A stretch of 39,999 nt of DNA from Saccoglossus kowalevskii (GCF_000003605.2 NW_003151793.1:1-39999), one strand, 5' to 3'. Counted from the first letter of the stretch, positions 9,882-23,792 are shown. Numbers and translations: made by a program. The notes: generated from the sequence alone by a model not told the origin.

Positions 9882-10745
9882 TTATTTCCATTGAATAGTA
9901 GCAAAAATGCGAACTCCCCTCACGCCATATCTAAAAGTCCTGGGGGAATGGTCGATTGGAATGGCTGTAATCGGCAATATGTGTACGGGGATGCAGGTCG
10001 CCAGAGTTTTGTATAACTCACTTGGAACACAATATTTTAGGAAACCCCGTGTACACTTTGACTTGGGATTAATGGGACTATAATCGGCTCCCTGGTGTGA
10101 AATTCGGTATTGTAATGTGGTCGACAATTTCATAGCGGAGCAAATCTTGGATAACCCCGTACCTTCATTGATGAAATATGTCACCTTCGTCCATGCAGCA
10201 GAGTTTGGTGCCGGCTCCAAGTTCAACTTCAAGTTCATTTGCGTAAGGAACATCGAACGAAGTTACGTTGTTTGAATCACCTAAGTTCAAAAAGGGCATC
10301 AATTTTTCATTATTGATAGGAAAGTTATAGACACACCATAACATCGTAAACTGAATTTTAACAGAAGACTTATGATTATAAATACTATAACTGATATTCT
10401 TTTGAATGTTTCAAAACCCAAAGGTAGAGAAGGGATCCTGGATATCATGGATAACGCCACGTGACAAACTGGACTATATCACGATATCTCGCCTATCCAC
10501 CAGACACGGTATGTGTACGTGGATCCCACCAGTACAGCTGATATAATTAAACTCACAACTGAAAATACCGTAATTTGTCAACTCTGAAATAAATTGTACT
10601 GTTTGAGGTCAATTATTATTTTAGTGAATGGCGGTTTTTGTCAATATTGCCAATTATTCTTATTACAGAGAAATTATCCCACATCTCGCATTGATGCCTA
10701 GTGACAATATTGATAATTTCTGCAAATACTTTTAACACGCAACAG
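9882..10745 (-). pseudogene. Decayed minus-strand coding region, family not recognised
   Basis: An intact minus-strand frame of 123 codons (ATG at 10251-10253, stop near 9882) ends with RYGVRGVRIFATIQWK. Just upstream in transcription the same strand stays open in a different frame (about 10190-10410), with balanced, protein-like composition such as FTMLWCVYNFPI and SFDVPYANELEVELGAG. The two overlap with one frame change. Further upstream (about 10410-10745) the strand again reads open between isolated stops and at least one more shift. Several adjacent open stretches interrupted by single lesions suggest an old gene of 250 or more codons, broken by nonsense changes and indels. No intron signals are evident, which would fit an intronless source such as a mobile element, virus-derived insertion or retrocopy. 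I recognise no family, and chance frames remain possible. Confidence 0.45.
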
Positions 10746-10789
10746 AATATTGTTAATCAGGAGGAGGCTAACTAGACTTCTAGCTTAAC

Positions 10790-13017
10790 CGTGTTGTTGT
10801 GGTAAAAATATAGATCTCTGTCGTCTTTCACATTACTGATTGATTATACGCTCAGAAGATCATCTACGACTTCGATGATATGTTGTCCAAAATGTTACAG
10901 TTATTAAAATTTACGTCATTTCCACTTCATCTTTTGCGGATTGTTCAGCTCCAATATGAGTACCGTTCCAGAGAATTTGCATTGATGTGACGTAATTATA
11001 AAATATTACATAACTCAACGCAAATATAACCCTTTTTGAGAAATTAAAAAAAACGTTATACTTTATTTTTATATATACTAGTAACTCAATACAATAGAAT
11101 AAGTGTTAGTCAGTAATCGTAGTTCTTGTTAAGTATCCAGGCGTTTCGGACAATGGTCAGTAGTAACTCAATAGAACAATTGTCAGGGGTCTGTCACTGG
11201 TACTGACAAATACATAATCACATGCATGGAACGGGGGAGTTAGTTTGTGGAGTTTTGATTCACCTACAAATCCGTTCATACTAATGTTTGTTCGCGTATT
11301 TACTAATGTTCACATCATAGAAAGTCAAATTATTTATAATAACACAAATTCATAAAAAGTATATAGTAAATAATCTATTACAATCAAATTGTATAGTTAA
11401 TTAGAATATTAATCAGCCTTCCATTCAAAATGTGTTTCGTCCGTTGGAAATCAAATTTGCATATCATATACTAGAACCATGAATAATGGATATTATAATT
11501 AGTACTGCAGAAGAAAGGCAAGGTCAGGCCATTCTAAATTGGTACACATCTGCGCATACGAATTAGCATAAATGTGACGTATATGGAAGGCCTTGTTGGA
11601 TTACATAATTTACGTTATTTTTATATTCATAGGTCTGATTTTAAACGTTGATGTGCAATCATTTAAAGAGAGGGCTCTCTAAAATGTATTCAAATTAAAA
11701 CAAACAACAACACAATAACTCACATTAAACATAAAGTTGTTGTGTAATATCAAATTGAACTGTACCGATATGTGAACAGCACCATTCAGCTACAAGTTAC
11801 TAAGACAACGTATATAAGTTCAGAAATCTTGGATACAGAAGACACCGGGCATACATGCATTAGTTGTCTGAGGTTAATGTCTACGGGAATCTCGCAAACA
11901 ATGTTGAAAATTAATCCACTGTTCTCGGCATGATCACAGTACGTACATGCACTTTCTATCGCTGAAATTTTCACATTGATTATGGTAAGATGGCGAATCA
12001 ACAAGAAGCGTTCGATACTGGTTTGTATCTGTTTATCTGTTTTTCAAATTAGAAGCGGCGAACGATTACACTCCCAGTTGCGCAGTGACTTTCTTCCACC
12101 TTGTATAAATTCAAACTAAATGCTGACAATGACAATATATTAATACAATTGATTGGTAGTACTAGTATTTAATATTTAAATTGGTATATAACTGTCATTA
12201 CGGCATTAGTCACCAGTAAACCCCATCTGTTGTTTATTACAAAACTACATTTTATAAAAATTGTGCCTAATATTCTAAAATCTAGATTATAACAATAATT
12301 CAAGGAAAGAAAAGTATATATTATATCACCACGCACACATTTTAATATAAGATGTCCCAGGAACCAGTAATAACATGGTTTCAAAATTTTACAAAATAGA
12401 CGTTCCTGCGCTCCAGTGTTTTGTATCAGTAATCAAAATTGTTAAGTATGCCAATATAAAATTATGAAAATGTTTTTCTTTTGCCTTTTATTTCATAGTG
12501 AATTTGTAATAGCATATAAACAATTCCAGGTCTTAGGGCGAATCAATATGTTATTGTCAACAATAATAACCATCTTACTTGGAATATCTGTATTTCCCGA
12601 AAACTAGAATTGTGTGCCTTATAGTATACCAAATTGTTTATAATCAAAGCTGAGCAGGACGCAGGGCTGAACATACAACTTTGCTTGGTTTCTTTTGAAG
12701 CAATAACCAGAGAGCAATATACTGAGATTTATCCCTTCCTTTCCTAATACGGAATTTATGTATTCATTTGGATTGACTATCTAAGAACAGCTTTCCCGTC
12801 AGACCATCTAATTCCAATATGTACATGTGACATTTCCACTACACTGAATCAAAATCCTTTTGAAAATCTACGAGCTAAAAGTACTATGACCTGTACGTGA
12901 ATATCATTCCTGGGTACCAGCTTGGCATTTTGGGATAATTTTAAATAGTATTGCCGATGTTTAGGCAGTTATTTAGAATTATAAAAGTTTGCGATCGCAC
13001 CATAATGTTTGGATATA
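10790..13017. other. No gene seen; AT-rich intergenic sequence
   Basis: Frames at 11786-12004 and 12169-12384 (both minus) have no motif or splice context. No tRNA, long repeat or TIR element was identified. Confidence 0.45.
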
Positions 13018-13059
13018 CCTTAGACTAGTACTAGTATTACTAGTATTACTAGTCTAAGG
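13018..13059. repeat. Perfect 13-bp inverted repeat with ACTAGT-rich loop
   Basis: CCTTAGACTAGTA (13018-13030) and its exact reverse complement (13047-13059) flank a 16-base spacer made of ACTAGT/ATT words. The loop can partly extend the pairing, so the whole 42 bases can form a cruciform or, if transcribed, a hairpin. Confidence 0.85.
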
Positions 13060-13663
13060 ATACACCAAGCGCTCAGCCACTGAGAATGTACCTGAATTAA
13101 ATATAGCATTCAATAATGTGTTTATAAATGGCAATAAAATATCGGATAACTCTTGGCCGATTAAAGTATTGGGATCCGCTGATGTACCTTGTTCTTAGGG
13201 TGCTTTTCATTGTCATGGACTTGAGTTGATTCACGGGTACACAATGGTTTAATTAACTAAGGGTTCTCGTCTATGTATGCATATGTAAATTTGGAGATAT
13301 TCACAATGATATGAACTTCAGGTTTATATAGCTCGGTCATGGTTTTGATTGCTGTAGCTCATTGCCACCAGACCCGTTTTAAATAAGTTCGTCAAACCTT
13401 TAACACAATGTTTTGCGTTTCCTGGAGTCTAATCGCAATAGTAGTTTACATACTTTGACCATTCGTGCGTCGTTCGACACGGACCACCACGCGATTACCC
13501 GATATATTTATACAGTGTTTTCAGCGAAACAAATTGTTAGTTTATATTATGTCTTTACGAGCTAAACGACTTTGTGAACCAAAAATGGGTCAATTTTTGA
13601 AGTTTAGATCAAGTCGTATGCCCCCCCCCACCAACCCAATGTGTTTGCGAGATCATATTCTAG
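13060..13663. other. No gene seen
   Basis: AT-rich sequence with a C run at 13621-13629. The frame at 13465-13671 has no recognisable motif and ends at the edge of the adjoining MITE. Confidence 0.4.
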
Positions 13664-13874
13664 TACTATGAAATACTTTATTTTAGCTGGAATTAATTTT
13701 CGCTTAAAAGTGTTTTGGGGTGTTTTGTATGGAATTTGTTTTCACTGATTTATGACGAGTTGAATGTGAAATATAGGAAAAAGGTATATTCGCTGGATTT
13801 TATTTTCACTGAATCACTCCTTCAGCGAAAATAGCTAAAATTAATTCCAAGCGAAAATAAAGTATTTCACAGTA
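13664..13874. mobile_element. MITE copy 1, ends TACTATGAAATAC / GTATTTCACAGTA
   Basis: The left end TACTATGAAATACTTTATTT is matched by the inverted right end, which reads TACTGTGAAATACTTTATTT on the other strand, and both continue into AATTAATTCC and TTCGCT blocks. TA at each tip suits a TA-targeting (Tc1/mariner-like) superfamily. The middle contains TTCGCTGGA ... TCAGCGAA arms. There is no coding capacity at 211 bp. A deleted relative lies at 14044-14226. Confidence 0.85.
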
Positions 13875-14043
13875 ATCGATTTATATCAGAAGTCTACAGG
13901 ACAAACTTTAGAAAGTGTCGTGATTGCGTATCTGAGCGATTGAGAATAAAACGGTCAGTATATCCACAGTCCCTCTTTCACAGTCCCTCTATCACTGTGG
14001 GACTGTGGTATATCTAATCACGGTTACTGAAAACGGAAGTAAC

Positions 14044-14226
14044 TACTGTAAAATAAATTATTTTAGCTATAATTAATTTAATGGAATTTATTTTCACTAA
14101 TTTTTGATGAGTTGAATGTAAAATATAGAAAAGAAGTATATTCGCTGGATTTTATTTTCACTGAATCATTCCTTCAGCGAAAATAGTGAAAGTTAATTCC
14201 AAGCGAAAATAAAGTATTTCACAGTA
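14044..14226. mobile_element. MITE copy 2 of the same family, shorter
   Basis: The left end is TACTGTAAAATAAATTATTT and the right end is the same GTATTTCACAGTA as in copy 1. The interior shares the block around TATTCGCTGGATTTTATTTT almost base for base with copy 1. It is about 28 bases shorter because the left half has lost the AATTTTCGCTTAAAAG part. Two copies 170 bp apart in the same orientation suggest either nested transposition preference or a local duplication. Confidence 0.85.
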
Positions 14227-14749
14227 TTATGTAATCAAAACAATATCGTTTGTTTTTGTTGTAAATTAAATTGAATAAACAAACACACAAACAACTGGAT
14301 AAAGAAAGTAAACAATGACCCTGAAGTATGTGCATGCAATAAGAAATCTCATTGGCGTGTTCGAACGTGTACATCTTGTTGTTGGAACTTGAGCCAACGG
14401 GATACAGTAGTTTGTTTATTTAATACTGAAAGTAGCTTTTGTGGTCTTGTGTAGCGCAATAAGTGTCCCACTATTTAGTAGTGAGAATGTATACAATATT
14501 GTTGTAAAATTTATATGTATTTAAAAAAAATAATTCGGCAACAAAACCGGGAACAAAACGTGACTTCAGATCTCCCGCTCCGACAGGCACCGCAAGTTGC
14601 ACACAAAGTACTGCAAGTTGTCGAAGGTTATTTAAGAATATGGATTGCATATGATTTAATATTGCGGAATATATTGATATTCATTTTTTTAAGTATGCAA
14701 TGAATATATTTACATTTATTAATATGTAAAAATCGACTCACAATGAACC
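14227..14749. other. No gene seen; short AT-rich spacer
   Basis: The 62-codon frame at 14515-14703 has no motif. This spacer separates the MITE pair from the CpG-rich zone. Confidence 0.4.
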
Positions 14750-15780
14750 GGTAAAAATATTCTCTGCACCAGAAAGAAGCGCGCTTTTAGCATTATTCTG
14801 GGGTCAAAGGTTATCGATGACGCAAAGCTTGTTGGGATATCGAATCCAATATGGCCGTACAAGCTGCTGTGATTTCTAGCTATCGCCTGTAGCTGTGAGG
14901 TGAGTACATGCTTTTTATGCCTCTTTGACAGGAACGATTGGTAACTTTGCGAGCTAGAAGTGAGATCAGTTCCCCAAGAAGGGTGCTACGGCTGAATTAG
15001 TGTTATATTAGACCGTGGATGGCCATTTGAGCCTCCACATGACTGGTATGTGAAAGGCGTTCTTTGTCCCGTCATGCAGTGACTGGCTTGTCATCACACA
15101 CTGCAGCGAGCGAGCCAATGAGATAGTCAATCGTACTTCGAAATTACCGTCTGATTGTTGGGCTTGTATACATACTTCTTTGCTGAGCACGTCCCTATTC
15201 TTAATCGGTGAATGGTTATACGTACGTTTACGACAGTTCAAGGATTATATCGTTGCACAACACTCGTGTCAAATTGGCAACACAAATATGCCGTGTCTTT
15301 TTGACAGGTTCGTTGGGTTTAGATGACGCTGTGTGGCTTCATTAGCAAGTCCATTGGGAAAGATCGATGCTTCCCGAGACTTCATGAAAATGTATCTCGC
15401 GTTTGCCCGTCTCTCAACATAATATATGTTTTATGTTGCATTTGTTTTTATCGTTTGTAAACGGGGTTTTTGGAAATGTGAATTTGCTTTCTTAATCGGC
15501 GTCGCTGTCGCTGACATGTGCATACTACTGTGTATAGTATTGGAGTCTAAGCAAACAGTGGAGGTCGCGACGTTATTCGGCGTACACCAGTTTTGTGTAC
15601 TACGCCGTCGGCGGTGTAGAATCACTGTTATTGTATTTTTTACTCTCATTTGAAGCCAGACGCGTAGTTATTAACACTGACATTGTTTGACCCACATTGC
15701 GTGGCACTACCTCTCTTGTCGTGCAGTTTGTTGTTTTCGTCGACGGAGGTGAGAGGGAGCGCTGGTTACAATGTCAGGAA
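14750..15780 (+). promoter_or_regulatory. CpG-rich zone, candidate promoter of the gene at the right end
   Basis: CpG density is high here (for example 4-5 per 60 bases at 15481-15660) and drops abruptly after about 15.85 kb, staying low for 20 kb. In invertebrates with gene-body methylation the unmethylated promoter keeps its CpGs while the transcribed body loses them. The zone lies on the upstream side of the only confident gene and holds a candidate first exon. No clear TATA box is seen. Confidence 0.4.
14820..14899 (+). other. Candidate non-coding first exon with strong donor
   Basis: The sequence CTGTGAG is followed by GTGAGTACATG at 14900, a near-consensus splice donor. Upstream, CCAATATGGCCG at about 14846-14857 resembles the YY1-type ATGGC start-site element found at many metazoan promoters, and it opens a 13-codon uORF (14851-14892) that stops before the donor. 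The 5' limit given is arbitrary. The link to the exon at 37489 is inferred from strand, signal quality and the CpG profile. A second possible donor, CGGAG/GTGAGA near 15746, is an alternative. Confidence 0.3.
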
Positions 15781-18700
15781 TGGGTTATGAAATTTGATCT
15801 GGACAGTCATAGGGAGACTTGCCAGGTTATCATATACGTGAATAGCGGATATAATGATGTATATAGGATATCACTTCAACTGTAACGGAAAGAGGCAGTG
15901 TAACACATGCAAATAGCATTATATATTTTATGAATTTCTTAAATCGGTGAATTTCCTATCTTCTGCATACACAGGTCAGAGATAGACTGCATATTAATCC
16001 ATCGTGTAATTAGCATAATGTATGTAATGAGATCATTGTTTGCAAGCAGAAGCAGTGGTTCATTTCACTTTCCTCTTCTCTAGCAAATCACCTTTAGCAT
16101 TTCAAAATGAAATTAGATTTAGGCATCCATATTTTCCTCATCTCTTGAAGTCTGTCAGCCTTGTTTTTTTTTCCATCAATGTATGTGTCCTTTTTATTTT
16201 ATTATTTTTTTTATTATAATTCACTGTTTTCAGCATTTTAAACATTTATTTGACATGAATTTTTAATTTAATTGAAATAAGCTGAAATAACTGCCTTGGA
16301 TGATTAAATTTGATGAATATTCATGATTGAAATAACAGAGTCGGCTAATATTTTACAAGGTTTAACACTTGTCTATGTAATTAAACAAAAAAACAAAAAT
16401 AGTTCAATAAAAACGATTGATTTTTTTTTTAGTCCAATCACATTGCTGTATTTCTTGTTTTTTTTATGTGTGGTTATTAAAAATATCCCTAGGGGTGGTA
16501 AGCGTTAAAAAATAAAAATGAAATTTTGGAACTTATTTTTAACATGCGGATTCCTATTTAATGTCCCATCTACAGATCTGACTGAACTTAGGGTTAAACC
16601 AATTACACAAGCCGCTAGCGGCCTAATTTTTTTATCTCTACTGTTCCCTGAAGGAGAAAAACTGTTTGACTAGTAAGTTTGAAACCCACCCCATCTGATG
16701 AAACACAGTAGATAGTAAGATGCATATAATTATGGTAAATGTATATTGTCTTTCTACCTTGTGTTCAAAATAGAGGATTAATATGTAATCTGTAATTATT
16801 GTTGAGTTAATAATTACCAACAACCAATGCTGCTTTGTGTTGTTGTATGCATTCAGGAATAAGAAATATACAGTACATTGTACTGGAATTTATTGCTTAA
16901 CATTTTTGTTATAATCCCATGAGATATAATAATTCTCGTTTGTATTTCACAAAGTTGGATTTCATTGTATTATGAACTAAAACAAAATAAACCAGTCCAA
17001 GTCATTATGTTATTGTTTAAAATATGATTCTGAAATTCATCTGCTAATTATTCCATCCATCTAATCCTCCTCCAGGGGGGCCTAATTAGGCAGTTGTTAC
17101 TATGTGTGTGTCTGGTTGGGGAATTGGTGTAAACTTCATCAAGTTTTCAAGCCAGTGCCTAAAAATATAATATTATCATGCTGTGATGGTATTGTGGACA
17201 TTTACACATAGTCTCTCATCTGAAATGTAGTGCTACCACTGTCACTTCCACAGCTCTGATTTTATATGGTTTCTTTTCTGCAGGAAAACAAATTTCCCTG
17301 AATGTTGAAAATAAAGTGCAATTGTTTGCTTTAGCAGCTTTATCACACTTAAAGTTAAGTGGTTCACACTTTGTGTAATTTGAGTCAGGGCCTGCACTGT
17401 AGGGTTATTGCGTCTCAAACGATGATAAAATAATCTCAAATATATACTGACAAAAATATTACTCGCAATACAACTTCTGTTTTTTTTCCCTATTCACTGA
17501 AACATCTAATCAACCGTCCCTATCTTTTCAAATGGTTTCTCCCATATATAAATGGCCTTCTAACTGAATAAATATACAGTATTTGCTATATAAGTTGTGC
17601 TTGCACTCGTGTCTATGATCGAAATAAGTTGCAACATACAATAAACGCAAATCTTGTGCACTTTTATTTCCCGTAGACTAAATATGGTACATGTAGGTAA
17701 TGTTCAATAACTTACTGCTGAATTGCTATTTGCTGTTTCATGGCATTCCACGCGGAAGTATATTATAAATTCAGGCCTACTAAAGGTGATTTATAATTTT
17801 GAATTTTATTGTAATAAGGCCTGCCATATGATATATGATATACCCTGTCTTAATATCTCAAAATATCTCAATTTTTATATTTTCTAAAGCTCTCATTTGT
17901 TTAATTTTTTTAGAACTAAAACAACTTACCCGTAATTAATGTTCTTTGGTGATTCTGCTTAGGGCTGAATATTAGGGCTGGTAACAGGTTATAAATACAC
18001 AAGTACTATTATCAGTTATGCATGAAAGCCTACCAAGCGTGCCAAGAGGTGGTCTACTTCAAATCCGTCTCTTTATATACACCTTTTGCTATCACATTCT
18101 GATTTATGGTTTTGTGAACTTCAAATAATAGTTATTTCTTAGTGACAGGATTGAAATCTACATGTATAGAATTGAAATATAATTGATATAATAATTGCCA
18201 CGCAAGTTGTTGTGGGCGTTTCTCTGAATCAAAACTTTTGCTTTTTCAAATTTAGTTTTGGGTCAGTGGTATGCACACATTGCACATTCTTACTATTGTT
18301 TGATTGTGTGTGTGTTGCCCATAAACTATTCCATTCTATTTCAATTGTAAAAAAATGTAACCAAGCACAGATCTGATGTCGCTCTGTGTAGTGTGCAAAC
18401 ACATACACAGCACAAACTAAAGAAATATCTGTCATCATCAATCTGGTTTTGGAGTCAATAGTTTTGTTTATACCAAAATACGTACAAATTATAGCTACCT
18501 CGGTAGTAATGGTGTAGATCAATGAATTTGAAGTTTTTATTGTATTATAATCATGTGTGAAATCTTTCCCTTAAATTATTTTTCTAATTTTGAATATAAA
18601 AAAATGGATGCTAAATAGCTCCATACCCCTTACTGTGTGTTATTAAAATTTGGGGCCTACTTCTAAGCATGAAAAAACATCTATTCAAGACACACCGCTG

Positions 18701-21700
18701 TCTAAAAGCAGCTACGGATAGCCAAAATGAATTTTAAAAAATGTGATGGTGGGCTATGTGTTAACCTACAGACCCTAAAAATCTATTGCTAACCACAGCC
18801 TGCTTAATTAATAACACACTCACCCAATCAGAACGACGTATTCTATTCACAAGATCATAGATATATTACATCATGCCAGCTTGATGTAGTTCACTTACCT
18901 TATTTCAGCAGTGTGTTATCCAGAGTCTTGTCAGGCATACAAGTGTTCACCATACCTAGATTGTTGGCTACCGAGAAATCAATTAACAAAACAATTAATT
19001 ACTGCCTCGTTCACATGTATGAACAACCACTACCAGTGAATTCATTTCAGGTGTGGGTGAAGGTGATGTTGTCTGTCGTGTCAACCAACTCCATCCACTC
19101 TCCCGTAGGTCATAGCTCGTTTTTGTTGTTGATATTACAGCTAGCAAATAATTGATTAGGTTAATAGATTGTTGTGAGCTGTACCTTATCAACCATCAGA
19201 CATACAAACAACGTGGAAGCATTTCTATATTATGCTTAACCTGCTTAACCTTGTTGCCTTCTTCAAATCGCATAGATGCTGGACTAATCTGCACATACTT
19301 ATACCCTAAGACTTTACTTACATGCTCAGGCCTGGTAAGGATTTACCCCTTTCTGACTATGTTTGATATCCACATAAATCAATCATAATCTGTGTGCTTC
19401 TTTCAACATGCAAAGGCATGAATGATTCTTCTAATTTTCAACACTTTATAAGATATTAGCAGTTCTGCCCATGCATTCATGCTCACATTAAAGTTGTTCT
19501 GCTACTTGAAGAGGCAGAGAGGAATTATTTAATTTAGTAGTGAATGTTTCATGTACATGTACTGTATCTACTTACTGTTGAATTTAGGAAGTCAGTGAAG
19601 TAATGTGAAGTCAGTGAAGCAACAGGTGAATCAACTGACCTGTCCTCATTACTGTCATGTGCATCAAATGTCGGTGTCTGCTCGCTACCGGAGACACTCG
19701 TATGTGACCCAGTTGTGCTCTACTACAAACAATGGTCAGTTTCATAATACAAACTTTAAGGTATTGTTGTCTGTCTTAGTCCACTGCACATTAGGATCAT
19801 CTATATGCTCTGGTTACATGTAATTGAGCGGTCAGATTTGCATTGATTGCTTTCCTGTCGTAGCATTCAACTGAAATACACGAGTTTCAATTCTGCGCAT
19901 ATTGGATGAGATTCTATGACTGCGCAAAAGAAAACAACAAAAGGTGAATCTACTTGATGTGTATCAAGCATCTGTTCCTGGTTGACATGCTTTGCAAATT
20001 GCTATGCAGTCTCTTCGGTGGCTGAAGCTGCAAGTTGCAATGACAGGTTGAGGAGAATAAGATGCAATACACGTAGTTCACTACTAACTGTACATATACA
20101 TGTACGGGATAATTCTTTGACTTTGAATTGTTAAATTATTTATATGTGTTGCACAAATCTTTTTATAAAATTTGAGCATCTGTTCAATGGTAGCTGTGCT
20201 GCATGCTGCTGTAATTACAGACACTTGCATGTTCTACCTTTGTATCTAATAAAATATCATTATTCTGTAAAGGTTGCTTGACCTATTGCTATATCTGTGG
20301 ATATGTGCCTTTTTTGTCTTGTTTGTAGCAATATTTCCTCTTTGAATAGTTATCAATGTTAGGCCATGAGGAAAAAATTGTGTAGTTTCTGTAATATAGA
20401 AACATGAAAAAAAAATAACCTATCTTCTCTTATTTTTGAAAAGTATGTTATAGGAACCAAAATATTTTTTTTATTTTGCCTTACCATCCATTATTTGAGT
20501 GGGCCACATAATTCATTGGTTGAAATGATTTTCAAACTGACATCTTGAAAACCAAACTGATGCTTTCTAATTCTCCCAACTTTGAAATATGCAAATGAGG
20601 AGCCATGTTGGGAAATCTCTTGTTCATTTTCCTCTTTGCTCAGTGAATAGTGTTGTATGGAAATCACTCAAAACAGAATTACTAAAATAGCCTTGCAGAT
20701 CCAACAAATGGATGTATGTGTTATGCTGTGTAATAAATTGGATCTTGTGGATTAATTTGAAATCCTCTACATCACAGAAAGGCATTTATTTATACAAATT
20801 TTGTTGTACATGTGTTTTGCAGAGGAAACCAACCAACCATAAAAAACGCACAGATCAACACATAGTTTTGTTCTTTCTGTCTTTCATATCAATTACATAA
20901 TGCTTTATCTTCCTTCTCATTGTTGGGGGTGGGTGGGTTGATAAACGATTAAGGATTATTGTTAAAATCAATTAAACATGTATAATCATAATATCCAACG
21001 CATTTCCTGTCAGTCAGTAGTCATGAATTGAAATGTCAAGCAAATGGTAGCTAATATGTACATATCCCCCCCCCCCCAATGACCCAATTCTGGTGTTTCA
21101 GCATTTCCATTTCCTGCAATAGTAATTTCTGTTTTGTATGTAACAATAGTCAATATACCGTAACTTGGTATGTTTTGTTGTAAAATTTGTGTATTCTATA
21201 GCGTATTAGCCCCGTACATGCATGACTGCGGCTTCTCAATCATTCTCATAACAAAATTGGAAGTTGCTTGTCATTGAATAATCGTGAAATACTCAGATGG
21301 CTCTCGTCAGGAACAGCTGGCTAATAATAGGTTAGTGCTATGAGAAATATGTTAGCATATAAAGTGAAAATATAAAATTGAGGAAATGACATTGAACTCG
21401 ACTGTTGCTGAATATGTATAATTGACCTTGTTTTCTCTGCATGCATATATGTGACATTTCCTAAAATAATAGTTTAAAAGATGCAACCCGGACTGTCTTA
21501 TTGTCACTATACAGTTATGAATTTATTTAATATTTGTCAATAAATTTATTTATGCATTTGAAAAAAAAATTATATTTTGTGTTTAATGTATTCTATTTTT
21601 GTTGTCACAGTGAAGGATCTGTCTGGTAGATTTTAATTTTGATTCTTCATAAAAAAAAAAATAATTTCTCAATGAAAAATATTAGAAATGTTGTCTGTAC

Positions 21701-23792
21701 AGTCACTGACTGTGTGTCTGTAGACTGTGTGTCTGGCTTCAACTATGTTGTCTGTTAACCTAATTGATATTGTCCTGTTTTCATTGCCATCTTTTGTTTG
21801 TTTCAGTTTCTTTAAAAACTGATTTCCTGGCAGACCTTGCCTAAAAAACCTGTAACATTTTGATTTTCACAAATTTCTTGTTATATTAAAGCAGTGCTAG
21901 TGAGAAATGAGAATACAGATCCTTGGTGATATAGTATATATTATTACAGTATTAGTAACAATAAGAGTAATGTGCTCTTCCAAGAACAGTTACTTCACAC
22001 ATTTAAACGTTAGATTATCATACTGCTGCTAATGTGCTGGCTTGTCCACTTGTCCAATAGTTTTTGTAGATTTTAGACGACTCTTTTGAGTTGAGTCTCC
22101 TTATACACTCAATGGGTTTGAACAATTTCCAATTCCAAGATGGCTTCTCATGGCCAGCATGATGTCTGAACCTTGTATGCTTTTCTCAAGGCCATTTCCC
22201 AGACATGCATTGATTCATTTGATTCAAGCTTGGCATATAAATAGGACGATACCTTAAAATTCCATCAGCTTGTCAATTCCACCACATTGTACCTGGATTC
22301 AATTGTAAAGCTCATGAAAACAACTAATGAGTTAATAATATTGTTATTCATGATAAAAATGACTAAATGATGTGGTCAGGTGCATTGTGGGGGATATATA
22401 TTAATAATCTACTGGCATTTGAAGATTTACCTCAATTCCAATTAAACTAAATTGGTATATAATTAATCTAGGTTCCAAATTCTAGGATTTTGTGGACGAC
22501 TAATTGGTCACCATTTTTTCTATATTCCTATGCGCTGCTCATTGTCATACAAGGATGTGGCCAAGTCGTCTCGTAAAAATGCAGACATTTTATTGATGTC
22601 TTGTAAGAAGATTAGATGTAGATTGCAATGAAAAGTGAAAGTGTTTACGACTCTGAGATCATCTACTGAACTCTGTAAATGTAGTATAATATAAATGTTA
22701 AACCCAGTCATCATTTTTTCGGGTTATGTGCAAGTAGCACAGCAGGTGATTGACTACTGTTTCTAATGTGGGTTTCTATGTGTGGTTTTATTGATAAAAA
22801 TTAGTTTTATGTTAGCACATGCACTTTGCATGCTGGTATTCAACATTCTACATGTACAATTTATCTTTTGATTTAGTGGAATTGCCAAATATAGAGTAAA
22901 TACAGTACCTTTGTTCATTTGGAACAATCACTGACAAGTGTTCTTGTATCACCTGTGAAAGTTATTTCAACTCTACTAAATGGAAACATTTTTGTCGGTT
23001 TTATTTTTTCATTTTTATGGCTTAAAAATATGTTTTACAAGGATACCACATTTGTCATTATGACCTTGTGTATGTGAAACAAACAGTGATAGTCTGACAA
23101 GTATCTTGTACAGGCCTCCAAGTTATTAAATATTAGACATTGTGTGTCAAAATGTGTGACTGAATATTTTCCCCCAAATACCTAAACATATTGAATTCAC
23201 ATGTAACACTACATAGCCACCAGTGTAGTGCTAATGAGTTAGGGGGTGCCGCATTTTGTTTGTCTTTTATAGTGTACATTAATTGTAGGCAAATGTGTGT
23301 ATTTGATTAATAAGATGACCTGATTGAACTAGACTGCTAGCTGAGTTGACCTATGACCCTACACCAAACCCTGCACCGAACCCTGCTCTAGCACACTCAA
23401 TAGTGGCTTGTCACATTGGCAGTGATAAGCGTGTTGAAGCCTACAGATCATCCATGCGTTTACAAGATAGTATATGATTATGTTATAAATCTAAAAAAAA
23501 GCCACATTTCAATAATTCTATGGGAGGAGTGGTACATGCACATGTAGGTTGTGTCTCGATTACCAGCATAACCTAATACATGCATACTTAAAGTATGTTA
23601 AGCTGATTTATTTTAGTTTGTGGAGCACTGCTTTCATGCATAGTGTGGATCTTCTACAGGTCTCTGTGGTATGTTTTGATTAAATACAACTATTTATCGT
23701 GATTCGACTGATAATAATGTGTAACTCTTAAATTAAAATGGTATTACCATTTCTTACAATAGCATTGTGAAATGCATGTATATATAGACATT

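Noticed and set aside
9905-10081. Plus-strand frame of about 58 codons opposite the decayed minus-strand region
   Set aside because: It is stopped by TAA and lies antisense to a longer intact frame with a natural end; probably a mirror of that strand's composition, though not disproved.
13967-14013. Inverted CCACAGTCCC / GGGACTGTGG with a short duplicated CACAGTCCCTCT
   Set aside because: Real but only 10-base arms beside two MITEs; probably a local duplication product with no separate meaning.
18633-18820. Possible small TIR element with TGTGTTATTAA arms
   Set aside because: Arms of about 11 AT-rich bases with no target duplication and no second copy are too weak to call.
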